14,486 bases of DNA from WHTB01 sp050699035 (GTDB lineage Bacteria; Actinomycetota; Actinomycetes; Propionibacteriales; Nocardioidaceae): positions 1 through 14,486 of the forward strand of contig JBOHDE010000087.1 in NCBI GenBank assembly GCA_050699035.1. The letters run 5' to 3'. Within the stretch, counting starts at the first letter, position 1, and every line of letters begins with the position of its first letter. Shown piece after piece: positions 1 to 6,249 of this stretch. A program made the translations under genes and the position numbers. Below the pieces are notes generated by a model. It saw only the letters and a list, made by a program, of their open reading frames with translations. It was not told the origin of the DNA and ran no database searches.

Positions 1-48
1 GGTGGCGGAGTTGGTCTTGTCGTCGAGCACGGAAACCAGGTACTGCAT
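1..48 (-). CDS. YciI-like (DGPF/YCII-related) protein, N-terminal fragment
   Basis: Only the first 16 codons are in the window; the gene runs off the left edge. The reading starts MQYLVSVLDDKTNSAT, which resembles the N-terminus of YciI/YCII-related proteins common in actinobacteria, small ferredoxin-like-fold proteins often found next to sigma factors. The ATG at 48..46 is preceded by AGGAG (63..59) at a spacing of about 10 nt, which supports the start. The gene is divergent from the acetyltransferase at 287-859. The family call rests on a very short stretch, and the function is not known. Confidence 0.55.
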   Translation of the reverse strand, partial: MQYLVSVLDDKTNSAT

Positions 49-286
49 CTCGGGTCATCTCCTGTGGTCTGGGTCGCCCCCGTGGGCGGCCGCTCACCTC
101 TGCTACGAACACCGCTGCCCCGATCCGACACCGCCGCCCGGAATTGCTTCAAGGACTTTCTGGCACGCCGGGTTGTGAGCGATCGGGCAGCGCCAGTATC
201 CCGTTCGACTGTCCGGAACGCTGGCTACCATCGGGTCGTGGGTTTGGCCGAGCATTCCAACGGCCCTCGACGAAAAGGAGAAGCCC
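49..286. other. Divergent intergenic region
   Basis: This 238-nt region separates the divergent YciI-like gene and the GNAT gene. It should hold promoters for both. The only hint I see for the rightward one is TACCAT (226-231) as a possible -10, with no good -35. It also carries CGACTGTCCG (206-215), a 10-nt match to the right part of the operator at 6206-6222. No RNA gene or repeat is visible. Confidence 0.4.
276..280 (+). promoter_or_regulatory. Shine-Dalgarno AGGAG facing an ATC codon
   Basis: AGGAG at 276-280 lies 6 nt before the ATC at 287. The ATC is in frame with the GNAT gene and is followed by sequence that reads like the family N-terminus. No ATG, GTG or TTG exists in this frame between the stop at 176-178 and the GTG at 350. 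The site therefore suggests initiation at ATC, or an original ATG that has mutated. Confidence 0.5.
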
Positions 287-859
287 ATCTCTGACGCGTA
301 CACAACCAAGCCGCTGACCCTCGACACCTGGGATGACTTCGCTGAGCTCGTGGAGGCGAACAACGGGGTGTGGGGCGGCTGCTGGTGCATGGGCTTCCAC
401 CCCGAGGGTGTGGGCGAAGGGCGCACGCGAGAGGGCAATCGGGAGGCGAAGCGTGGCCACACGGTGCGCGGGTCGGTGCACCAGGTGTTGGTGTACGACG
501 GCAGTGCGTGCCTGGGCTGGTGTCAGTACGGGTCACCGGCCGAGCTACCCAACATCAAGAACCCGGCGAAATATGAGCAAGGAACAGTTGAGCTGCCGGA
601 CTGGCGCATCGGCTGCATCTTCACCGGGAGCAAGCACCGCGAACGGGGAGTCGCTCGTGCCGCCGTGGCCGGCGCGTTAGCGGCGATCCGGGCCGCAGGC
701 GGCGGCGTCGTGGAGGCGTACCCGGAGCAGACGACAGACCGGAAGCCACAGCGCGGCTCCTACCTCCACACCGGACCGGAGGAACTGTTCACTGAGTTCG
801 GGTTCGTCCGGGACCGCCAGATCGCGAAGTGGCGATGGGTGATGCGCACCGAAGTCTGA
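287..859 (+). CDS. GNAT-family N-acetyltransferase with non-canonical start
   Basis: A GNAT-type acetyltransferase that would transfer an acetyl group from acetyl-CoA to an unknown amine. The family signature is the N-terminal NNGVWGGCWCMGFHPEG stretch, then a central GWCQYGSPAELP, and the acetyl-CoA-binding region around KHRERGVARAAVAGAL (a variant of the RxxGxG/A loop), ending in FGFVRDRQIAKWRWV. The first canonical start is GTG at 350, but that would remove about 21 residues (reading roughly TTKPLTLDTWDDFAELVEAN) that look like the normal family N-terminus. AGGAG lies 6 nt before the ATC at 287, so I place the start there, while noting that many gene callers would use 350. The gene is single, divergent from the YciI-like gene and convergent with the dehydrogenase at 903-1907. 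Its family assignment is firm; its substrate and true start are not. Confidence 0.8.
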   Translation: MSDAYTTKPLTLDTWDDFAELVEANNGVWGGCWCMGFHPEGVGEGRTREGNREAKRGHTVRGSVHQVLVYDGSACLGWCQYGSPAELPNIKNPAKYEQGTVELPDWRIGCIFTGSKHRERGVARAAVAGALAAIRAAGGGVVEAYPEQTTDRKPQRGSYLHTGPEELFTEFGFVRDRQIAKWRWVMRTEV

Positions 860-902
860 ACATCCGGTCGACAGCTCCGCGAACGGACGTCATCTCGACC
901 TG

Positions 903-1907
903 CTACCGGCCGGGGCTTGGAGCAGGGTTGCGCAGCCAGCCCTCGACCACCCGCTGCACGCGTAGCGCGGTGGGGAAGTCGGCCAGGTTGGTGGTCGGCT
1001 CTCCTCGCACGGCGGCCGCGAAGGCGCTCAGCCGGGTGTGCTCGGAGCCGCGCTCGCCCGCCACCTTCGCCGGCTCCCACGACCCGCCCGTCGAGGTCGC
1101 GAGGTCGCCCCAGTCGGTGAGCCGGTAGGAGCGCTTCGAACCGTGCAGGGTCCACTCGTAGATCTCCGGCCGCGCCGACCCGGATTCCGCCCAGACACGC
1201 ACCGGGACCCCGCCCGCGACGAAGAGACCGACGGCGGCGGTCTCCGCGGCGTCCGGCCGGGGACGGCTTACCTCCTGCCAGGCGGGGGTCAGGTCGCCCA
1301 GGATCCGGTCGGTCAGGTACGCGAAGTGCGAGAACACCTCTCGCAGGAACCCACCCTGCTCCGCCTCGGCCAGCCAGGTCGCGTCGGCCTGGAAGGCGCG
1401 CGGCCAGTCCGGGAACGCCAGCCGCACCTCGACCGACCGCGGCTTGCCCACCTCGCCGGCCGCGAGCGCCCGTTCCACCTCCAGGACCGCCGCCCGATCC
1501 GACAGGGCGAAGTTCACCCCGGTCGCCACCCGGGCAGTCGCCGCCGCCGACGCCAGCAACTCGCCGTCGGCCAGATCGATGGCCAGCGGCTTCTCGCAGA
1601 ACACCGCGAGGGAGCGCTCCAGGGCCGGGAGCACCAGGCCAGCGTGGGTGCGCGGCGGCGTGGCGACGTACACCGCGTCCAGGGCCGCCGCGAGCACGTC
1701 GTCGGCCGACGTGACCACGCGTAGCCCGCGATGTGTCCGCTGCGCCCGCTCGCGCGCGTCCGGGTCGGCATCGGCCGCCACCACCACGTCATACTCCGGA
1801 TGCTCCTTGGCCACCCGCAGCATCTCCGACCCCATCGCGCCCAACCCGATCACGCCCAGCCGAATTCTCGTCACGCTGGTCCCGAACTCGCCGCGGCACG
1901 CCTGCAT
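903..1907 (-). CDS. Gfo/Idh/MocA-family NAD(P)-dependent oxidoreductase
   Basis: Cytosolic dehydrogenase of 334 aa, the usual size for the family. An N-terminal Rossmann fold (LGVIGLGAMGSEM, about residues 17-29) binds NAD(P). The diagnostic EKP motif (CEKPLA, EKP about 105-107) marks the Gfo/Idh/MocA family, and the C-terminal half is the family's alpha/beta substrate domain. It is the last gene of the minus operon, 37 nt after the medium-chain dehydrogenase. I chose the ATG at 1907, preceded by GAGGG about 8 nt upstream. GTG at 1913 and GTG at 1874 (giving MTRIRLGVIG) are also possible. LigC, which oxidises the ring-cleavage semialdehyde in the protocatechuate 4,5-cleavage pathway, belongs to this family. 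With LigA/LigB-like genes in the same operon, a LigC-like role is a fair inference, not something the sequence proves. Confidence 0.85.
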   Translation of the reverse strand: MQACRGEFGTSVTRIRLGVIGLGAMGSEMLRVAKEHPEYDVVVAADADPDARERAQRTHRGLRVVTSADDVLAAALDAVYVATPPRTHAGLVLPALERSLAVFCEKPLAIDLADGELLASAAATARVATGVNFALSDRAAVLEVERALAAGEVGKPRSVEVRLAFPDWPRAFQADATWLAEAEQGGFLREVFSHFAYLTDRILGDLTPAWQEVSRPRPDAAETAAVGLFVAGGVPVRVWAESGSARPEIYEWTLHGSKRSYRLTDWGDLATSTGGSWEPAKVAGERGSEHTRLSAFAAAVRGEPTTNLADFPTALRVQRVVEGWLRNPAPSPGR

Positions 1908-1943
1908 TCCCACGCCCTCGACGCAGAGCCCGCCGGTTCTGGC

Positions 1944-2918
1944 TCACGTGAGGTCGAGCACCGGGCGGCTGGGCGCAGCACCATCGGCCAGCCGCCGCCA
2001 TGCCGACGGCGCATCGTCGAAGCGGACGACCTCGTGAGAGACCTCGAGGTCGCCGGCAGCGGCGTGCCGCATGATGTCGCCGAGCGCAGCGGCGCGCTGT
2101 TCACGCGTGATGTCGTTGTTGGTGTACCCCAGCACCGAGGCGGTGTGGCTGCGCAGGTGGGCGGACTGGACGACGGCGGTCTCGCCAGCCGAGCTGCCCA
2201 GGTTCACCAGCCGTCCGCGTGACCCGAGCAGCCCCAACGCCGCCGTGGCGGGGACTCCGAAGAGCGGGTCCACGACGACGTCCAGTGGTTCCTCGAGGGC
2301 CTTGGCGAGGCGTTCGGAAAGCTCTGCCGGCGTGTCCGCGTCCCGCAGCTCGACGACGGCGTCCGCGCCGCAGGCTGCGGCTCGCTCCTGGGCAAGGCGC
2401 GAGCGGCACGCCGCCACGACCCGGCGGGCGCCCAGCAGCTTCGCCGCCTGGACCGCGACCTGCCCGACCACGCCCCCGGCGCCGAGCACCAGGACTTGCT
2501 CGCCCTCACGCAAGCCGGCCCGCCAGGTGAGCGCCATCCACGCCGCGACCGCGGACAGGCCGAGGGCGGCCACGGTCGCGTCCGCGACCTCCGCCTGGCC
2601 CAGGGTGACGAGGTCCACCTCCTCGGCGACGGCGTACTCCGCCATGCTGCCGTCACCCGGTCTCATGCCGGCCGTCGTCGGGAACCACACCCGTTCGGAC
2701 GTGCCTGACCGGGCGACCACGCCCACGCCCTGCACCCCGGGTACGTAGGGCACCGGCTGCGCCCCGAAGTACGACGTCCCGGTGGCGCAGAGCACGTCCA
2801 ACGGTGTGATCGGCGCCGCGGTCACCCGCACCAGGACCTGCCCCGGGCCCGGTGCGGGCTCGGCCCTGTCCACCAGGGCCGGCGGGCGGCCGTGCGCCTC
2901 GATGACCGCTGCTCGCAC
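1944..2918 (-). CDS. Medium-chain dehydrogenase/reductase, quinone-oxidoreductase type
   Basis: A 324-aa NADPH-dependent oxidoreductase of the MDR superfamily. It has an N-terminal GroES-like domain (residues 1 to about 120, with the PGVQGVGVV stretch) and a Rossmann domain with the nucleotide-binding loop VLGAGGVVGQVAVQAAK. I see no cysteine/histidine set for catalytic or structural zinc, so it belongs with the zinc-free quinone oxidoreductase/enoyl reductase branch. The start is GTG at 2918, with GAGGAG about 4 nt upstream inside the tail of the LigA-like gene. It lies only 8 nt after that gene, so it is in the same operon. It probably reduces or oxidises a ring-cleavage intermediate, such as an activated double bond. 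The exact step is unknown. Confidence 0.85.
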   Translation of the reverse strand: MRAAVIEAHGRPPALVDRAEPAPGPGQVLVRVTAAPITPLDVLCATGTSYFGAQPVPYVPGVQGVGVVARSGTSERVWFPTTAGMRPGDGSMAEYAVAEEVDLVTLGQAEVADATVAALGLSAVAAWMALTWRAGLREGEQVLVLGAGGVVGQVAVQAAKLLGARRVVAACRSRLAQERAAACGADAVVELRDADTPAELSERLAKALEEPLDVVVDPLFGVPATAALGLLGSRGRLVNLGSSAGETAVVQSAHLRSHTASVLGYTNNDITREQRAAALGDIMRHAAAGDLEVSHEVVRFDDAPSAWRRLADGAAPSRPVLDLT

Positions 2919-2926
2919 GATGCTCC

Positions 2927-3289
2927 TCAGGTCGCGATGTCGGGGTAGGGAAGGCTGAACTGCTGGAGCCGGCGCGCGTACTCGAGCTGGAACCCGAGCG
3001 GCTCCTCGTAGTCGCGCTCGAACAGCGCGATGAACAGCGTGAGCGTCAGGAACGGGTGGGCTCCGAGCTCGAACAGCTTCGGGTAGTCATGGGCGCTCAG
3101 CGCCTCGCGCTCGACCTCGTCGAACCTCAGCCAGGTACTGCTCTCGCCGGCGATGCAGTTGAGCAGCTGGTTGGCCCGCTCCCGCTCCCACCACGCGACG
3201 GTCCCGCGCGGATCCTCGCGGTAGCGCTCGACGAGCTCGGGGTCACGATCGACGGTGTAGAGGAACTTGTCGAGCAGGTACTTGCTCAT
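2927..3289 (-). CDS. LigA-like small subunit of extradiol dioxygenase
   Basis: A 120-aa protein resembling the alpha (LigA) subunit of protocatechuate 4,5-dioxygenase and its relatives. The recognisable parts are the N-terminal YTVDRDPELVERYREDP and the later EVEREALSAHDYPKLFELGAHPFL, typical of LigA-type helical caps (known members often have LxxEERxALLxxDxxxLYxLGAHPFL). Between the two parts sits extra sequence (WWERERANQLLNCIAGESS), and the C-terminus continues past the usual end with an acidic/aromatic tail. The ATG (3289..3287) overlaps the TGA of the LigB-like gene (3288..3286) as ATGA, which suggests translational coupling and equal production of the two subunits. In LigAB the small subunit closes over the active site of LigB. 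The same is likely here. Confidence 0.75.
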   Translation of the reverse strand: MSKYLLDKFLYTVDRDPELVERYREDPRGTVAWWERERANQLLNCIAGESSTWLRFDEVEREALSAHDYPKLFELGAHPFLTLTLFIALFERDYEEPLGFQLEYARRLQQFSLPYPDIAT

Positions 3290-4149
3290 GCCGGCGCTCC
3301 GTTCGGGTACCAGGTGAAGTACGCCTCCCTCGTGTGGAACAGGTCGAGCGAGTCCACGTGGGCGGCCTTGGCGTCGTCGCCGGCGACCCCCATCATCAGC
3401 ATGAAGTCCATGAAACCGTGGGTGGCGTTGCCCGGCGCGTGCAGGCTGTCGAGCGTCACCTCCGCCAGGCAACCCTCGATGTCACCGTTCGCGATCCAGT
3501 CGACGGCCCTGCGGTCGAACTCCGGATCGGGGCCGTGCTCGCCGAACTGGCGCGGGCCGCCCAGCTCCAGGGACAGGTGGCCGGTGCCGATGATGGCCAC
3601 CCGCTGGTCCGACGGCCAGGAGTCGACCATGGTACGGATCTGGCGGCCGAGGTCGACGAACCTCTTCGGCTGCGGCAGCGGCGGCGCGAAGATGTTGGTG
3701 TAGATCGGCACGATCGGCAGGTCGGCCTCGGGCCGCAGCGTAATGATCGGGCAGGTGATGCTGTGGTCGATGCGAAGCTCGTTGCTGAAGGCCAGGTCGA
3801 AGCCGGCATCGAGCCCCTCACGGAGGAGGTGCTCCGACAGCCTCTCATCGCCGTGGAACTGGAACCGGGGCAGGCCGAACTCGCGCTCCTCGTTGTACCA
3901 GTTGCCGTCGTAGAACGGCGCTTTGCCGACCAGGAACTGCGGCATGTTGTCCAGCCAGAGCTGGTGGAAGTGGTCGCTGCCGACCATCACCAGCACATCG
4001 GGGCGGGCCTTGGTGAGCGTTTCCCGGAAGCGCTCGATCTTGGCCACCCACTCGTCCGCGAACGGCGGCCGGTCGTCCCCGGTGGACGTGCTCGCGCGGT
4101 AGTAGAACGGGTGATGCGTCGACGCGATGACGGCGACGATCTCTGCCAT
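3286..4149 (-). CDS. LigB-type class III extradiol ring-cleavage dioxygenase (catalytic subunit)
   Basis: A 287-aa protein of the LigB superfamily, non-haem Fe(II) enzymes that open catechol-like rings next to the hydroxyl pair. The iron ligands expected from LigB (His12, His61) have counterparts in STHHP (His12/His13) and GSDHFHQ (His60/His62). The segments PIVPIYTN and GTGHLSLELGG match the superfamily fold. Two positions look unusual against the LigB sequence as I remember it: the acid-base histidine of GTGGxSHxL is Leu194 here (with His191 three residues earlier), and the metal-binding Glu of the GNxxNE-type motif appears as Gly245 in GNATHGFMDF. AGGGAG about 7 nt before the ATG supports the start, 15 nt after the citrate-synthase-like gene. 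It overlaps the LigA-like gene by 4 nt. The ring substrate cannot be read from the sequence. Confidence 0.8.
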   Translation of the reverse strand: MAEIVAVIASTHHPFYYRASTSTGDDRPPFADEWVAKIERFRETLTKARPDVLVMVGSDHFHQLWLDNMPQFLVGKAPFYDGNWYNEEREFGLPRFQFHGDERLSEHLLREGLDAGFDLAFSNELRIDHSITCPIITLRPEADLPIVPIYTNIFAPPLPQPKRFVDLGRQIRTMVDSWPSDQRVAIIGTGHLSLELGGPRQFGEHGPDPEFDRRAVDWIANGDIEGCLAEVTLDSLHAPGNATHGFMDFMLMMGVAGDDAKAAHVDSLDLFHTREAYFTWYPNGAPA

Positions 4150-4164
4150 GTGTCACTCCCTGGT

Positions 4165-4983
4165 TCAGTCGTTCGACGACAGGCCGTCGGCCCCGACGTA
4201 CGTCGCCGCCCGGTCCACCGACAGGTAGACGTCCATCGCCATCGGACGCCGCCGTTCCTCGGCGATCTGCCCGAGTAGTCCTGCCGTCCGAGCCAGCAGG
4301 GCGAAGCCGCGCAGCAGCTCCACCGGAAGGTCGAGATCGGCCAGCGCGGCTCCGCACACACCGGCACCGTTGAGTGGGAGCCGGCGCCCGAGGATCTCCT
4401 CGTGCACCCGCCCGATCGCGTCGAACAGCCGGAGATGCGGGCCCTTGAGGCCTTCCTCCGCTGCGATCTGCATCAGCCGTGGCGTCCGCGGGTCGAGCTC
4501 CTTGTGCACCGGGTGGCCGAGGCCAGGCACGTACTGACCGGCGGCCCGGGCCTCGGTGACGGCCGTGCGCGCCAGCGGCTCCCAGGCGGAGTCGTCGTTC
4601 TCGTCGGAGGGATGCTGCTCGGGGTGCCGCGCCAGCGCGTCGGCGAGGAAGATGGCGCAGTCCTCGGTCACGCCGAGGAACCGCGAGCCGCCCCCGAGGA
4701 GCCCGGCGGACAGCGCGCCCTGGAGGGAGTCCGGCGCGGAGAGGTACGTCAGCCGCGCGGCGATGGCAGTCGGCGTGAACCCGTGGTCGGCGAGGGCGAC
4801 GAGTACGGCCTCGAGAACGCGCACCTGTGACGGGGTCGGCCGTTGCTGCGTCACCAACCACATCGCGAGCTCGCCGAACCCGACGTTGCCCATCAGGTCG
4901 GCCGCGAGGTCCTGCCCCAGCAGCGAGATGGTGGTCGCGTCCGACGTACCCAACGACGTGGGGTAGCTGCGGTCTCCGGTCAC
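4165..4983 (-). CDS. Citryl-CoA-lyase-like protein (short citrate-synthase fold)
   Basis: A 272-aa member of the citrate synthase superfamily, much shorter than true citrate synthase (about 370-430 aa) and close to the proteins named citryl-CoA lyase. It shows the CoA-site motif GLGHPVHKELDPRTPRL (His157), matching GxGHRxYKxxDPR of citrate synthase, and the late ARTAGLLGQIAEE. The other two catalytic positions differ: the first-histidine loop reads SLQGALSAG (Gln88), and the aspartate loop reads LNGAGVCG (Ala207). GTG at 4983 overlaps the TGA of the CoA-transferase as GTGA, so the two are probably translated together. It likely makes or breaks a C-C bond in a citrate-like acyl-CoA formed by that transferase. 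The true substrate is unknown. Confidence 0.75.
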   Translation of the reverse strand: MTGDRSYPTSLGTSDATTISLLGQDLAADLMGNVGFGELAMWLVTQQRPTPSQVRVLEAVLVALADHGFTPTAIAARLTYLSAPDSLQGALSAGLLGGGSRFLGVTEDCAIFLADALARHPEQHPSDENDDSAWEPLARTAVTEARAAGQYVPGLGHPVHKELDPRTPRLMQIAAEEGLKGPHLRLFDAIGRVHEEILGRRLPLNGAGVCGAALADLDLPVELLRGFALLARTAGLLGQIAEERRRPMAMDVYLSVDRAATYVGADGLSSND

Positions 4984-6173
4984 TGCTGCTCCTTGTCGTC
5001 GTGCCCGTCGGGTGACGCGTCACGGTCTGACGGCTCGCTCAACCACTTCCGGATGGCGGCACCGTGCTCATCCAGGGACGGGGGTGGCAGTCGGTAGCTC
5101 GCGGGCGTCTCCGAGAACGTGATCGGGTTGCGGATGGAGGGCATCCCCCTGCCCGGCTCTCCCACGGTCACCACCGGGTCGAGCCCGAGCTCCTCGGCGA
5201 ACGCCACGCCTTCGGCGACGGAGTTGATGGGTCCACACGCCACGCCGGCGTCGAGGAGCTCGCGGAACCACTCCATCTTGGTGCGGGTGCGCAGCCGCTC
5301 GACCAGCAGCGGGCGCAACTCGTCACGGTTGGCGGTGCGTTCCTGGTTACGCACGAAGCGCGGGTCGTCCACCAGTTCGGGCACGCCGAGTACGTCGCAG
5401 AGTCGGCGGAACTGGCCATCATTGCCCGCGGTGATGATGAGATCGCCGTCGGCCGTCGGCAGCGGCTCGTAGGGGAACAAGCTGGGGTGGGAGTTGCCCA
5501 TCCGGGTCGGCACGACGCCGCCGGCGACGTAGGCGCTGGTCTGGTTGACCAGGCCGGACAGCGCGGCGGACAGCAGGTTTACCTCGATGTGCTGTCCTGC
5601 TCCGGTCCGGTTGCGGTGCTCGAGCGCCGCCAGCACCCCGATCGTCGCCTGCATCCCCGACATCACGTCGAAGACGGAGATACCTGCGCGGAAGGGCTCG
5701 CCGCCCGGGTCGCCGGTCAGGCTCATCAGGCCGGAGATGGCCTGCACGATGAGGTCGTAGCCGGGCAGGGCAGCACCGCCGCCGGAGCCGAAGCCGCTGA
5801 TCGAGGCGTAGATGACGCCCGAGTTGTGAGCACTGACAGACTCGTAGTCCAGCCCGTACTTCTCGAGCCCGCCGGGCTTGAAGTTCTCCAGCACGATGTC
5901 GGCACGACCGGCCAGCTCCCGCGCCAGCAGGTTGTCCGTCTCGTCGCGGAGGTCCAGCGCAACGGACCGCTTGTTGCGGTTGATGGCCAGGTAGTACGTC
6001 GAGACGCCGTCTCGGACCGGCGGCAGCCAACTGCGAGTGTCGTCGCCGTCGGGGCTCTCCACCTTGACCACCTCGGCGCCCAGGTCGGCGAGCATCATAC
6101 TGGCGTACGGACCCGCGAGGATCCGCGAGAAGTCGGCCACCACCAGCCCGCTCAAGGGCCCCGACGCGGTCAT
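4980..6173 (-). CDS. CaiB/BaiF type III CoA-transferase
   Basis: A 397-aa family III CoA-transferase, which moves CoA from a donor thioester to a carboxylic acid through an aspartyl-CoA intermediate. Family features include VVADFSRILAGPYASMMLADLGAEVVKVE at the N-terminus, AINRNKRSVALDL, ENFKPGGLEKYGLDY, YASISGFG, and GYDLIVQAISGLMSLTGDP. The expected catalytic Asp is Asp169 in SVFDVMSG, the same number as in formyl-CoA transferase and CaiB. I chose the ATG at 6173, which has GGAGG 4 nt upstream. An in-frame TTG at 6239 would place the operator inside the coding sequence and is not supported. First gene of the minus operon, directly behind the operator at 6206-6222. It probably activates a diacid or triacid made by ring cleavage so that the following lyase can cut it. 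Confidence 0.9.
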   Translation of the reverse strand: MTASGPLSGLVVADFSRILAGPYASMMLADLGAEVVKVESPDGDDTRSWLPPVRDGVSTYYLAINRNKRSVALDLRDETDNLLARELAGRADIVLENFKPGGLEKYGLDYESVSAHNSGVIYASISGFGSGGGAALPGYDLIVQAISGLMSLTGDPGGEPFRAGISVFDVMSGMQATIGVLAALEHRNRTGAGQHIEVNLLSAALSGLVNQTSAYVAGGVVPTRMGNSHPSLFPYEPLPTADGDLIITAGNDGQFRRLCDVLGVPELVDDPRFVRNQERTANRDELRPLLVERLRTRTKMEWFRELLDAGVACGPINSVAEGVAFAEELGLDPVVTVGEPGRGMPSIRNPITFSETPASYRLPPPSLDEHGAAIRKWLSEPSDRDASPDGHDDKEQQ

Positions 6174-6205
6174 CCAGCCTCCAGGTAGCGCGCATGTCCG
6201 ATCTA

Positions 6206-6222
6206 CGGACGACTGTCCGAAA
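6206..6222. promoter_or_regulatory. Putative IclR-family operator for the minus operon
   Basis: CGGACGACTGTCCGAAA is identical in 16 of 17 positions to the site at 7255-7271 in front of the plus operon. The core is an inverted repeat (CGGAC-GAC-TGTCCG). An additional half-site GTCCG (6196-6200) forms a second inverted pair with CGGAC (GTCCG-ATCTA-CGGAC). The site lies 33 nt before the CoA-transferase start and overlaps its probable -10. Binding by the adjacent IclR-type regulator is inferred. Confidence 0.7.
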
Positions 6223-6239
6223 ACAGTCTGAGAGGTCAA
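6212..6239 (-). promoter_or_regulatory. Possible promoter of the minus catabolic operon
   Basis: On the minus strand TTGACC (6239..6234) is a good -35. After a 16-nt spacer comes GACAGT (6217..6212), a weak -10 matching A2, A4 and T6. This would start transcription inside the operator, about 30-40 nt before the CoA-transferase ATG, so a bound regulator would block it. Read-through from the IclR gene upstream is also possible. Confidence 0.4.
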
Positions 6240-6249
6240 TGCCCCGGTG

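Noticed and set aside
860..902. Possible terminator between the convergent acetyltransferase and dehydrogenase genes
   Set aside because: Only GGTCGA (866-871) and TCGACC (895-900) pair, with a 23-nt loop and no T-run; not a convincing hairpin.
1943..1952. Perfect 10-bp palindrome CTCACGTGAG at the stop of the medium-chain dehydrogenase
   Set aside because: Short, inside an operon at a stop codon, and not repeated in the window; may be chance.
3334..4278. A 314-codon plus-strand open frame opposite the LigB-like gene
   Set aside because: Low-complexity R/V/H/G-rich translation with no family motifs, opposite a gene with clear motifs; a shadow frame.
5064..6188. A 374-codon plus-strand open frame opposite the CoA-transferase
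   Set aside because: Antisense shadow; the CoA-transferase reading has the complete family signature and the catalytic Asp169.
6174..6239. N-terminal extension of the CoA-transferase from TTG 6239
   Set aside because: It would put the operator and promoter inside the coding region, adds non-family sequence, and lacks the good ribosome binding site found before ATG 6173.
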